A DNA stretch of 51,121 nucleotides from Candidatus Aminicenantota bacterium (GTDB taxonomy: Bacteria; Acidobacteriota; Aminicenantia; Aminicenantales; UBA4085), in contig PLMN01000006.1 in the NCBI GenBank assembly GCA_003141555.1, forward strand, positions 1 through 51,121. Direction: 5' to 3'. Made by a program: the position numbers and the translations under genes. Under the pieces are notes generated by a model. It was not told where the DNA came from and did not search any database. It saw nothing but the letters and a program-made list of their open reading frames with translations. Of the stretch, positions 15,982 through 24,279 are shown one piece after another (the first letter of the stretch is position 1; every line of letters begins with the position of its first letter).

Positions 15982-17655
15982 TCAACCCCGGCCGGCCTTC
16001 CCGATTCCGGTATTGTGGCGGATCATGTCCCGGGCGCTCTCGAGCGCCGCGTCCGTGATCCGGCTGCCCGACATCAGCCGGGCGATCTCGTCGACCCGCT
16101 CGTCGAACGCGAGCTTCTGGACGGTGGTGTAGGTCCGGTCCTTCTCGACGCTCTTCTCGATCTTGAAGTGCTGGTCGGCGAAGGAGGCGATCTGGGGAAG
16201 GTGGGTGATGCAGATGATCTGGTGCGTCCGGGCCAGGCTCCTCAGCTTCTGGGCGATGAACTCCGCGGTCTTGCCCCCGATGCCCGCGTCGATCTCGTCG
16301 AAGATCAGGGTTTCGGCCCCGCTCGATTCCTTGCCGACGGCCTTCAGGGCGAGCATGATCCGGGACAGCTCGCCGCCGGACGCAATTCTCCGCAACGGCC
16401 TGAGCTCCTCGCCCGGGTTGGGGCTGATGAGGAACTCGACGTCGTCGATTCCCCCGTCCTTCGCCCGTTCGGGGGCGTCGACCGGGCCGCCTTCGACCCG
16501 GATGTGGAATCGGGCCTTCTTCATGCCGAGCAGTCCGATCTCCTTCTCGATCCGCTCCTCGAGCTCCCGGGCCGCGTCTCTCCGCCGTCCCGAGAGCGCC
16601 CGGGCGCGGGACGCGTACGCGGCGAACGTCCGGGCGATGTCCGCCTCGACCTGGGAGAGCTTGTCCTGGATGCGGGCCAGGTCTCCGGATTCGGACTTGA
16701 TCGAGGCGAGGTAGGCCCGGATGTCCTTGATGTCGCCGCCGTACTTGCGTTTGAACGACTCGATGAGGCTGAGCCGTTCTTCCACGGCCTCCGGGCTGTC
16801 GGCCGTCCCGTCCCGCCCGTCCCGGTATTTGGCCAGCGCGTCGGCCAGCTCCCCGACCACGATGGAAAAAGGGCCGAGGGCGGCGCTCCACTCGTCGAAC
16901 GAGGGATCGATCGCCGCGATCTCGGAGATCGCGTGCTGGAGCCCGGCCAGCTGCCCGGCGATGGCCGGGTCGCCGGTGTAGGCCAGCTCGAGGGCCCGGT
17001 CGACGAGGGCTGAAATCTTCTCCGCGTTCTTGAGAATGTTCCGGCGGGCGCGGAGATCGTCCTCCTCGCCGGGCTTGAGATCCGCCTTCTCGATCTCCGC
17101 AATCTGGTATCCCAGGAAATCGAGCCGCTGGCGCCGCTCGCGCTCCTTCGCCGTCCATTCGGCTTTCAGCTTGGCCAGCCGCCGAAGCTCCTGCGCGGCC
17201 TCGGCCGTCTCGCGGCGGAGGGGCCCGGCGCCCGCGTAGGCGTCGAGGTAGTCCAGATGGCTTTCGAGGCGGAGGAGGAAGATGTGGTCATTTTGCCCGT
17301 AGATATCCACCAGACCGGCCGCGGCCTCGCGAAGCTTCTTGGCCGGGGTCAAGACCCCGTCGAAATAGGCCCGCCCCGTCCCGTCGGTCGTGATCTGCCT
17401 CTGGAGGACGAGATCCCCGGAGCCGTCCAAGGCGGGGGCGTCGGGGCGGGTGAAAATCGCTTCGATCGACGCCTCGGCCCGGCCCGTGCGGATGAGATCG
17501 GCCGAGCTTTTTTCGCCGCAGACGAGACGGATGCTGTCGATGATGATCGATTTACCGGCGCCCGTCTCGCCGGTCAGGACGGAAAACCCGGGATCGAGGT
17601 CGAGGCGGATATCCTCGATGGTCGCCAGATTCCGGATTCGCAGGAATTTGATCAT
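15982..17655 (-). CDS. recN: DNA repair protein RecN
   Basis: This SMC-like ATPase acts in double-strand break repair and chromosome cohesion. Its 557 residues are the normal RecN size. Walker A GETGAGKS is at 29-36. A long coiled-coil region spans about 150-375. The ABC signature ASGGELSR is at 425-432 and Walker B with D-loop at about 450-460 (LIFDEIDAGIGG). The N-terminus MIKFLRIRNLATIEDI is a textbook RecN start. It follows the protease gene by 13 nt. Confidence 0.96.
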   Translation of the reverse strand: MIKFLRIRNLATIEDIRLDLDPGFSVLTGETGAGKSIIIDSIRLVCGEKSSADLIRTGRAEASIEAIFTRPDAPALDGSGDLVLQRQITTDGTGRAYFDGVLTPAKKLREAAAGLVDIYGQNDHIFLLRLESHLDYLDAYAGAGPLRRETAEAAQELRRLAKLKAEWTAKERERRQRLDFLGYQIAEIEKADLKPGEEDDLRARRNILKNAEKISALVDRALELAYTGDPAIAGQLAGLQHAISEIAAIDPSFDEWSAALGPFSIVVGELADALAKYRDGRDGTADSPEAVEERLSLIESFKRKYGGDIKDIRAYLASIKSESGDLARIQDKLSQVEADIARTFAAYASRARALSGRRRDAARELEERIEKEIGLLGMKKARFHIRVEGGPVDAPERAKDGGIDDVEFLISPNPGEELRPLRRIASGGELSRIMLALKAVGKESSGAETLIFDEIDAGIGGKTAEFIAQKLRSLARTHQIICITHLPQIASFADQHFKIEKSVEKDRTYTTVQKLAFDERVDEIARLMSGSRITDAALESARDMIRHNTGIGKAGRG

Positions 17656-17668
17656 GCCCGCCCGCTGC

Positions 17669-19003
17669 TTACTTGGTTATCTTGATGGGGACGAGCGCGT
17701 TCTCCATGTTGATCCGGCCGTAGCCGAGAAAATCGTCCCGGCCGGCGTACGTGCTCGCGTTGACGTCGTCGGACGAGTACCGGATAATGGCCTGGATTTC
17801 GGCCGGGGTGAGCCACGGCTTCGCCCCCTTGAGCAGGGCGGCCAGGCCGGCGACGTGGGGGGTGGCCATGGACGTCCCTGAACCGTAGGCATAGGCGATG
17901 AACCCCAGCGGGGTGAGGGCCTGGGGATAGGGGGCCAGGATGCGGTCTCCGGGCGCGGCGACGTCTACCTCGGGCCCGAAATTCGACCAGGATGCCCGCA
18001 GGTCATTATAGTCCGTCGCGGCGACGGTGAAGCAGTAGGGATGGTAAGCGGCCGGGTAGTCCACCGCGGTGTTGGAGTTGCCGGCGGCGGCCGCGATGAA
18101 GACGCCCTTGTCATAGGCGTATTTGACCGCGCTCTGGAGGGTCAGGCTGGGCGATTCGGAACCGAGGCTGAGGTTGATGACATTGGCCCCGTTGTCCGCG
18201 GCCCAGATGATGCCTTGGGCGACCACGTCGCTCGGGCCGTTCCCGGAGGCATCAAGGACCTTGACCGGGAGGATCATGGAGTTCCAGGCCACTCCGGCGA
18301 TGCCTTCATTATTGTCGGTTGCGGCGGCGGCGATGCCGGCGACCATCGTCCCGTGGCCGTTGTCGTCCGAGGCGTCCAGGTCGCCGTTGATGAAATCGCG
18401 CCCGCTGGCCTTGATCTTGGATTGGAGGTCGAGATGGGTGAGATCAACGCCCGTGTCGACGATCCCGATGACGACGGTCGCCAGGCCCTTCGTCTCCTCC
18501 CAAGCCTGGGTCGCCTTGATGTCGGCGCTCGGCTTGCCCTGGGGGCTGCCCGGGACCTGGCCGATGATCTGGCCGGTGTTGGCGAGGGCGTACTGGTATT
18601 TGAACAGCGTGTCGTTCGGCGTCACGAGCGCCCGGCAGATGACATTCGGCTCCGCATATTCCACGTCCGGGCTTCCCCGGAACGCGGCGACGGTCTCGTC
18701 GACCGTGGCCGCGCCTTCGATCCGGATGATATAGACGTCGAGCTGGGGGATGCGGGCGACGGTCCGCGTTTCGAATGCGGCCAGGGCCGAGGCCTTCATC
18801 ATGACCGAGACGGCCGGCTTGAACTTGACCAGAACCTCCCCGGCGACGCAAGGGGGGGGGGCCGACGGCCCGGACGGCCCCGGCACGAAGCTGACGGCGA
18901 GGATGGTCGAGGACCGGTAGCGCGCGCCGAAGCTCAGGAGGACGGCCGCGACCGCGAGGCCGACGAGGCCGATAAGCCGGGAACGAGAGCGGTGGACTGA
19001 CAT
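17669..19003 (-). CDS. Secreted subtilisin-like (S8) serine protease
   Basis: This is an exported S8-family peptidase of 444 residues. It has an N-terminal signal or signal-anchor (about 9-27), an inhibitor-I9-like propeptide (about 55-122, GEVLVKFKP to VEYAEPN), and a catalytic domain with Asp183 (VDTGVD), His217 (NGHGT), oxyanion Asn309 (AAGNS) and Ser378 (GTSMATPHVAG). All catalytic residues are present. A run of ten C (ten G on the plus strand, 18852-18861) encodes Ala-Pro-Pro-Pro at the end of the linker before the propeptide; slippage there would abolish the protein. It sits 17 nt after a barrel-protein gene and 13 nt before recN. Its substrates are unknown. Confidence 0.93.
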   Translation of the reverse strand: MSVHRSRSRLIGLVGLAVAAVLLSFGARYRSSTILAVSFVPGPSGPSAPPPCVAGEVLVKFKPAVSVMMKASALAAFETRTVARIPQLDVYIIRIEGAATVDETVAAFRGSPDVEYAEPNVICRALVTPNDTLFKYQYALANTGQIIGQVPGSPQGKPSADIKATQAWEETKGLATVVIGIVDTGVDLTHLDLQSKIKASGRDFINGDLDASDDNGHGTMVAGIAAAATDNNEGIAGVAWNSMILPVKVLDASGNGPSDVVAQGIIWAADNGANVINLSLGSESPSLTLQSAVKYAYDKGVFIAAAAGNSNTAVDYPAAYHPYCFTVAATDYNDLRASWSNFGPEVDVAAPGDRILAPYPQALTPLGFIAYAYGSGTSMATPHVAGLAALLKGAKPWLTPAEIQAIIRYSSDDVNASTYAGRDDFLGYGRINMENALVPIKITK

Positions 19004-19020
19004 CGCGTGTGCCTCCTCGG

Positions 19021-19836
19021 TCAGAAGGATAAGACCGCCTTGAGCGATCCGCCCAGATCGAAGCCCAGGCCGCTTCCGGAGATTTTCTTGTAGGGGATGG
19101 CCCCGACCTCGCCCCGGAAGCTCAGGTTGGCTAAGGGCTCATAGACGACCCCGAAGGCGGCGCCGATCGAGCCCTCGCCCGCGATTTTCTTGTCCTCGGT
19201 GCCGCTGAGCTCTTTGACGGTTTCGGTCGTGGTGAACGTCCCCCACAGCCGGTCGTACATGAGGGCGAGATAGGGGGTGAAGTCCTGGTATCCCATGTAG
19301 CGGACGACCGGCCCGGCCTGGACCCTCATCCAGAGGGCTCTCGCGTCGGCCGTTCCGCTCGCGTTCAGACCGGAGATGGCGAGCGTCTTTGTTCCTCCCA
19401 GGGAAATGACGTAGCGGCCCAGGACTCCAATCTCAAAATCGCCGATCTTGAACGGGTCCGCCTCGCCGTCGATCCCCGCCAGGAAGCTGCCGGACGTGCC
19501 CGCCTCGTAGTCCAGCGAGAAAGGCAGGTTCCGGAACACGAGCCCGTTGAAGTTCGACAATCCGTAGCCCAGGCAGGCGCCGAGGGTGAAACCCTTCCTG
19601 AGCTCGACTTCGAGGCGGGCGACGCCGAAGGCGGCCGTCATGGGGGACGAGCGGAGGCCGTCGTCCCAGGAGAGCGTCCTCGAGAAGTATTCGAGGCCGA
19701 GCCCGAGCTTCATGACGGGTCCCGTTGCCGCGGGAACGGCATCCTGGGCGTCCTGGGCCCCTAAGTCCGCCGGGCCGAGGAGGGTCCAGGCGAGAAGGAT
19801 GAACGCCGCGGACGTCAAGGTCCTGCTGGTTCTCAT
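19021..19836 (-). CDS. Outer-membrane beta-barrel protein
   Basis: The 271 residues begin with a signal peptide (MRTSRTLTSAAFILLAWTLL, cleavage near the AQDAQ at 28-32). They continue as alternating amphipathic strands with aromatic girdles and end in LKAVLSF, a terminal-Phe outer-membrane signature. No catalytic motif is visible. AAGGAGG precedes the ATG. It lies between the BamD-like lipoprotein and the S8 protease genes, with gaps of 15 and 17 nt. A small porin-like or structural barrel is likely; the exact function is unknown. Confidence 0.78.
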   Translation of the reverse strand: MRTSRTLTSAAFILLAWTLLGPADLGAQDAQDAVPAATGPVMKLGLGLEYFSRTLSWDDGLRSSPMTAAFGVARLEVELRKGFTLGACLGYGLSNFNGLVFRNLPFSLDYEAGTSGSFLAGIDGEADPFKIGDFEIGVLGRYVISLGGTKTLAISGLNASGTADARALWMRVQAGPVVRYMGYQDFTPYLALMYDRLWGTFTTTETVKELSGTEDKKIAGEGSIGAAFGVVYEPLANLSFRGEVGAIPYKKISGSGLGFDLGGSLKAVLSF

Positions 19837-19851
19837 GTCCGGGCCTCCTTG

Positions 19852-20646
19852 TTATTTCTTTTCGGTCTTGGGTTTCGGGGTCTCGCTGATTTGCTTCAGC
19901 CGGGCCTGGGCCTTGAGAGCGAACTCGCTCTTCGGATAGTCCGAGACGAGCTTCGTGAAGAACGGGACGCTCTGCTCGGGCTTGGAGAACAGGAAATTGC
20001 TCTCGCCGAGGTAGTAATAGACGGCGGCCATGCCCGAGTAGAAGGGGTAATTGGCCAGCACGTCGTTCAGCCGGCTGATCGCGGCCTTGTAGGATTCCAC
20101 CTGGAAGTAATAGTACCCGATCCCAAAGGTGTGCTCGGCCAGCCGTTCCTCGCATTCCTTGATCTTCTCCCGGGCCTGCTGGGCCTCCTCGCTCAAGGGA
20201 TAAAGGGACAGGACCTTCTTGAACTCGCCGAGGGCCTGAAGGCTCTTGGCCTGGTCCCGGCCCGGCTTGAGCGTTTTATCGAAAAAGCTCAGGGCGATCC
20301 GGAACTGGGCGTACGACGCGGACGGGCTATAAGGATAAAGGCTGATGAACTCCCGGTACTCGGAGGCGGCGAGGATCATGTTGCTCTCGTCGCCGTCATT
20401 GTAGAACGAATCGGCGATGGCCAGTTTCGCCCGTTGGGCGAAGAAGCTCTTGGGGAAAGAATCGATGACCTGCCGGAAATAGAGGCGGGCCCTTTCCGGG
20501 TCCTTTTTCAGGTAGCTTTCGCCTTCCTTGAACAGGGCTTCGTCGGAGGAGCTGGCCGGGGCGGTCACTTCGGTCTTGGGGGCCCGGCACGAGACCGCCG
20601 CCAGGCCGGCCAGGACGATCAACGCGAAGACGAGGGTTTTCTTCAT
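19852..20646 (-). CDS. BamD/YfiO-like outer-membrane assembly lipoprotein
   Basis: This 264-residue lipoprotein has signal MKKTLVFALIVLAGLAAVSC, with the lipidated Cys at position 20. The mature part is built of tetratricopeptide-like helix pairs (ALFKEGESYLKKDPERARLYF, then EYREFISLYPYSPSASYAQFRIA). The repeat pattern, first repeat position and size fit BamD, the lipoprotein partner of BamA in beta-barrel insertion. The ATG overlaps the epimerase stop as ATGA (20643-20646). The next gene encodes a beta-barrel protein. A general tetratricopeptide lipoprotein is the alternative, and a second BamD could exist elsewhere. Confidence 0.8.
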   Translation of the reverse strand: MKKTLVFALIVLAGLAAVSCRAPKTEVTAPASSSDEALFKEGESYLKKDPERARLYFRQVIDSFPKSFFAQRAKLAIADSFYNDGDESNMILAASEYREFISLYPYSPSASYAQFRIALSFFDKTLKPGRDQAKSLQALGEFKKVLSLYPLSEEAQQAREKIKECEERLAEHTFGIGYYYFQVESYKAAISRLNDVLANYPFYSGMAAVYYYLGESNFLFSKPEQSVPFFTKLVSDYPKSEFALKAQARLKQISETPKPKTEKK

Positions 20647-21635
20647 GAGTGTTTTCCTTTGGAAAGGCGGGGCGCCGGGCGGCGCTCCCGTCGGGAGGCA
20701 TAGAGGCTCCGGATCCAGTCCCACTCGCGTTCCAAGCCTTCCCGGAGCGCCGTCCGGGGCTTGAAGCCGAGTTCCCTGCGGGCCTTGTCGAGCTTGGCCG
20801 CGGTATGGAGAACGTCGCCTTTCTGGGGCTCGGCCCGCTCGATGAGGACCGGCCGGCCGCTGATCTCTTCGAAGAGGGGGATGAGGTTCCGCAGGGTTTC
20901 GCGGTGCCCGCCCCCGATGTTGTAGACCTGTCCGGTCCGGCCCCGGGTGAGCGCGGCCAGGTTGGCTTCGACGATGTCGTCGACGAACGTAAAATCCCGA
21001 GTCTGGCGCCCGTCCCCGTAGACGGTGATGGGCGTGCCCTCGAGGATGGCTTTGAAAAACTTGTGGAAGGCCATGTCCGGCCTTTGGCCGGGACCGTACA
21101 CGGTGAAGAAGCGGAGGGCGATGGTGGGGGTCCCGTAGCATTCGTGATAAAGGAAGCACAGCTGCTCGGCGGCGAGCTTTGAGACGCCGTACGGCGAGAG
21201 AGGGAGGAGGGGGCTCTTTTCGGTCATCGGAATGTCGGGCGTCAGGCCGTAGACCGAGGACGAGGAGGCGTAGATGAATTTCTTGAGAGGCAGCCCCTTG
21301 GCGGCTTCGAGCAGGGATTGGCTGGCCTGGATGTTGTTCTTCACATAGACGGAAAAGCTCCGGCCCCAGCTGGCCCTCACGCCGGCCTGGGCGGCCAGGT
21401 GGTAGACCGCCCCGTGCTCCCGGAGGATGCCGGGCAGGGGCAGGTCGTTCAGGTCCTTGTCGATCAGGCGGAAACGCTTGGACCGGAGGAGGGGAGCGAT
21501 GTTCCGCTCCTTGATCCAGCGCGGGTAGTAGTCCGAGAAGCAGTCGATCCCGGTCACGGTGCAGCCCTCGGCGAGCAGGCGGCGGCTGAGATGGGCTCCG
21601 ATGAATCCGGCCGCTCCGGTGACGAGGACTTTCAT
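20643..21635 (-). CDS. NAD-dependent nucleotide-sugar epimerase/dehydratase
   Basis: This extended short-chain dehydrogenase of 330 residues probably acts on a UDP-sugar. It has the nucleotide-binding GAAGFIG (7-13), Ser124-126 (ASSSSVYG) and the catalytic Tyr149/Lys153 in YGVSK. The C-terminal substrate region has YGDGRQTRDFTFVDDIV. The resemblance to UDP-glucuronate 4-epimerase and UDP-glucose 4-epimerase is strongest (GIDCFSDYYPRWIKERN). The substrate cannot be fixed by eye. It overlaps rpe upstream and the BamD-like gene downstream by ATGA, so expression is coupled. Confidence 0.9.
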   Translation of the reverse strand: MKVLVTGAAGFIGAHLSRRLLAEGCTVTGIDCFSDYYPRWIKERNIAPLLRSKRFRLIDKDLNDLPLPGILREHGAVYHLAAQAGVRASWGRSFSVYVKNNIQASQSLLEAAKGLPLKKFIYASSSSVYGLTPDIPMTEKSPLLPLSPYGVSKLAAEQLCFLYHECYGTPTIALRFFTVYGPGQRPDMAFHKFFKAILEGTPITVYGDGRQTRDFTFVDDIVEANLAALTRGRTGQVYNIGGGHRETLRNLIPLFEEISGRPVLIERAEPQKGDVLHTAAKLDKARRELGFKPRTALREGLEREWDWIRSLYASRRERRPAPRLSKGKHS

Positions 21636-22303
21636 CGGCCGCCGGCTTCTTCCGCCGCGGCTTTCAGCCGCCGGACGGCGTCGGATGGATCGGGGGCGTT
21701 GAAGATCGCGTTCCCGGCGACGAGGATCTCGGCCCCGCTTCGGACCAGGCTCGGGGTGTTCGCGAGGTTCAGCCCGCCGTCGATCTCGATCCGGGGCCGG
21801 TCGCCGCTAAGATCGTTCCGCCAGCGGCGCAGGGCCCGGATCTTCTCGTGGGAGGCTTCAATGAACGGCTGGCTGCCGCGGCCGGGGTCGACGCACATGA
21901 GGAGGACGTAGTCGAGGTCCCGGAGGATCTCCTGGAGGACGACGAGCGGCGTCGCCGGGTTCAGGGCGACCCCGGCCTTGCGGCCGGCGGCCCGGATGAC
22001 CGACACATCCCGGTGGAGATGGCGGGTCGCCTCGGCATGGATCGAGATCCAATCGGCCCCGGCGTCGAGGAACCAGGGAATGACCTCGTCCGGACGATCG
22101 ACCATCAGATGAACGTCGAGCGGCAGGGCGGTCTTCGTCTTGAGCAGCTCCACCACCCGCGGCCCGACGGTCAGGTTGGGGACGAAATGGCCGTCCATGA
22201 CATCGACGTGGATGACGTCGGCCCCGGCCTCTTCGACGAGCCGGACCGCCTCGGCGAGTCGGGTGAAATCCGAGGACAGGAGCGAGGGCGCGATCTGGAT
22301 CAT
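21632..22303 (-). CDS. rpe: Ribulose-phosphate 3-epimerase
   Basis: This TIM-barrel enzyme interconverts ribulose 5-phosphate and xylulose 5-phosphate in the pentose phosphate pathway. The 223 residues carry the metal ligands and acid/base residues His32, Asp34, His65 and Asp175 (VDVMDGHFVPN and EIDGGLNL), and the phosphate-binding AGNAIF loop near the end. It starts 1 nt after the PASTA gene stop and overlaps the epimerase start by ATGA. Linkage of rpe to a PASTA-domain protein recalls the kinase-rpe gene order of Firmicutes, but no kinase is present. Confidence 0.96.
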   Translation of the reverse strand: MIQIAPSLLSSDFTRLAEAVRLVEEAGADVIHVDVMDGHFVPNLTVGPRVVELLKTKTALPLDVHLMVDRPDEVIPWFLDAGADWISIHAEATRHLHRDVSVIRAAGRKAGVALNPATPLVVLQEILRDLDYVLLMCVDPGRGSQPFIEASHEKIRALRRWRNDLSGDRPRIEIDGGLNLANTPSLVRSGAEILVAGNAIFNAPDPSDAVRRLKAAAEEAGGR

Positions 22304-22304
22304 G

Positions 22305-23051
22305 TTATTTGCTGACCTCGAGGGTGATCTGGTTGCGCTTCTGGATGCGATAGCCGGGCACGGGCGATTGCTTGATGATGATGCCCGGGCCGAGGCCGGG
22401 ATAATACGAGTAATGAATCTCGGTCACCTGGAATTGGAGCTCCTTCAGGCGCTGGAGGACGGGCGCGAGGCTCTTCTCGATCAGGTCGGGCATGATATAG
22501 CGGCCCTCCCGGGCTCCTTGGCTGACGAGAAGATCGACGGCGGCGGTCTTCGCGACGACCTGTTCGGCCGGCGGGGACTGGGCGATGACCCTGCCCGCCG
22601 CGTATTGAGGGGTATGGATCTGCGAGACGCGGCCTTTGCGCAAGCCCGCGATCTTGAGCGTCTGGCCCGCCCATTCCAGGCTCCGGCCCACCAGGGCCGG
22701 CACGGCCAGATTTTCACTGCCTTCGCTGACGATCACGCTCACCGCCCGGTTCGCCTTGATCCGGGAGCCCGCCCCCGGTTCCTGGGAGATGATCCGGTCC
22801 CGCTCGATCCGGGTGTCGAACTGGCGGTCCAGGACGATGAGGGCCGTCCTTTTTTGGGTGAGCTCGGCCCGGGCGGCCTCCAAGCTTTTGCCTTTCAAGT
22901 CAGGGAGGGTGATCAGCTCGGCACTGAGGATGAACTGAGCCGCCAGGTCGGCGGCCAGGAAAAAGAGCACCAGATAGACCAGGGGATAAACCGCCCGTTC
23001 GATCAAGATCTTTTTAGGCATAACAATAGTATCGGGCCTTTCCTTCGCCAT
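22305..23051 (-). CDS. Membrane-anchored protein with three PASTA domains
   Basis: The 248 residues comprise a short cytoplasmic tail, one membrane helix (about 22-42, VYPLVYLVLFFLAADLAAQF) and three PASTA modules (about 45-112, 113-180 and 182-248), each starting with a VPxLxG-like turn (LPDLKGKS, VPALVGRS, MPDLIEKS). PASTA modules of kinases and penicillin-binding proteins bind muropeptides or act as spacers. Neither a kinase nor a transpeptidase domain is attached here. It heads the long minus-strand run. The start may be the ATG at 23051 (nearly leaderless) or the Met at codon 11. Confidence 0.88.
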   Translation of the reverse strand: MAKERPDTIVMPKKILIERAVYPLVYLVLFFLAADLAAQFILSAELITLPDLKGKSLEAARAELTQKRTALIVLDRQFDTRIERDRIISQEPGAGSRIKANRAVSVIVSEGSENLAVPALVGRSLEWAGQTLKIAGLRKGRVSQIHTPQYAAGRVIAQSPPAEQVVAKTAAVDLLVSQGAREGRYIMPDLIEKSLAPVLQRLKELQFQVTEIHYSYYPGLGPGIIIKQSPVPGYRIQKRNQITLEVSK

Positions 23052-23060
23052 TTATACCAC

Positions 23061-23066
23061 ATTATA
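23061..23066 (-). promoter_or_regulatory. -10 element of the PASTA-rpe run
   Basis: Consensus TATAAT on the minus strand, 9 nt before the ATG at 23051. No convincing -35 is visible. The predicted leader is only a few bases. Confidence 0.5.
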
Positions 23067-23151
23067 TAAACATGGTAAACTGCCCGAAGGTTGCGGGGCT
23101 TGCCCTCGGTGAGGCCGTCCCGAGGCGGAGCGGCGGCTCTTCCTCTCCGGA

Positions 23152-23180
23152 TTGCCCGGTTCGTCCCTTTCCCCTATAAT
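23152..23180 (+). promoter_or_regulatory. Promoter of the threonine aldolase gene
   Basis: TTGCCC (23152-23157), 17 bp, consensus TATAAT (23175-23180). It lies back to back with the PASTA promoter. Confidence 0.7.
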
Positions 23181-23214
23181 GGGAGCCATTCCGGTTCCGA
23201 AGGAGATGCCGCCC

Positions 23215-24252
23215 ATGGAGCGACCGTCAGATTTTCGCAGCGACACGGTAACAACGCCCACCCCGAATATGCGCCGGGCGATGGCCGAGGCCGAAGTCGG
23301 CGACGACGTCATCGGCGTCGATCCGACGGTCCGGAAGCTCGAAGCCCTTGCCGCCCGGACGATGGGCAAGGAAGCCGGGATGTTCTGCCCGTCGGGGACC
23401 ATGGGCAATTCGATTGCCGTCAAGGCCTGGACCCGCGAGCTTCAGGAGGTCATCGTCGAAGCCCGGTCCCATGTCTACAACCTGGAATCGACCCATATGA
23501 CCTTTATCTCCCGGGTGACGCCCCGGCCCGTGCCCTCGGTCCGCGGGGCCATGGATCCGGCGGACGTCGAGCGGGCTATCAAGAAGCCCAATGTCCACAC
23601 GCCGGAGACGAGCCTGATCTGCGTCGAGAACACCCACAACAACTGGGGCGGGGCGGTGATCCCGCTCGAGAATCTGGTCGCCTTGCGGGGCGTTGCGGAC
23701 CGTCACGGGCTTCGTCTGCACATGGACGGCGCCCGGATGTTCAACGCCAGCACGGCCTCGGGCGTCCCGGTCATCGACTACGCCCGGCAGGCCGATTCGG
23801 TGATGTTCTGCCTCTCGAAGGGGCTGTCCGCCCCGATCGGGTCGATGCTCGTCGGCCCGCGGGATTTCATCGATTACGGCCGCCGGATCCGGAAAGCCCT
23901 CGGCGGCGGAATGCGCCAGGTAGGCGTGATCGCGGCCGCGGGGCTCATTGCCCTGACCGAGATGACGGGGCGGCTGGGCGACGACCATCGGCGGGCCAAG
24001 GCGCTTGCCCGGGGCATCGCCTCGTCTCCCGGGGTCGAAATTGATCCCGACTCCGTCGAGACGAACATCATCATCTTCGGCTTTGAGCACCCGAAGCTCA
24101 CGGTCCCGGCGTTCCTTGACGAGCTGCTGAAGCGCGGGGTGCTCGCCTTGGCCGCCCCGGGCGGATCCGGCATCCGGATGGTCACCCACAAGGACGTGGA
24201 CGACGCCGACGTCGACCGGGCGATCGAGGCCTTCAAGGCTCTTCTGGCCTGA
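23215..24252 (+). CDS. ltaE: Low-specificity L-threonine aldolase
   Basis: This PLP enzyme cleaves L-threonine or L-allo-threonine to glycine and acetaldehyde. From the ATG at 23215 it has 345 residues and starts MERPSDFRSDTVTTPTPNMR, the classic RSDTVTxP opening. Lys202 in FCLSKGLSAPIGS binds PLP, Asp171 (HMDGARMFNA) would hold the pyridine nitrogen, and His86 stacks on the ring. GAAGGAG lies 9 nt before this ATG; the in-frame ATG at 23206 directly abuts it and upstream codons overlap the promoter. It is convergent with the Fe-S oxidoreductase operon, with 27 nt between them. Confidence 0.93.
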   Translation: MERPSDFRSDTVTTPTPNMRRAMAEAEVGDDVIGVDPTVRKLEALAARTMGKEAGMFCPSGTMGNSIAVKAWTRELQEVIVEARSHVYNLESTHMTFISRVTPRPVPSVRGAMDPADVERAIKKPNVHTPETSLICVENTHNNWGGAVIPLENLVALRGVADRHGLRLHMDGARMFNASTASGVPVIDYARQADSVMFCLSKGLSAPIGSMLVGPRDFIDYGRRIRKALGGGMRQVGVIAAAGLIALTEMTGRLGDDHRRAKALARGIASSPGVEIDPDSVETNIIIFGFEHPKLTVPAFLDELLKRGVLALAAPGGSGIRMVTHKDVDDADVDRAIEAFKALLA

Positions 24253-24279
24253 GGACGGCGAAAAGCGCCGGGCTGCGGA

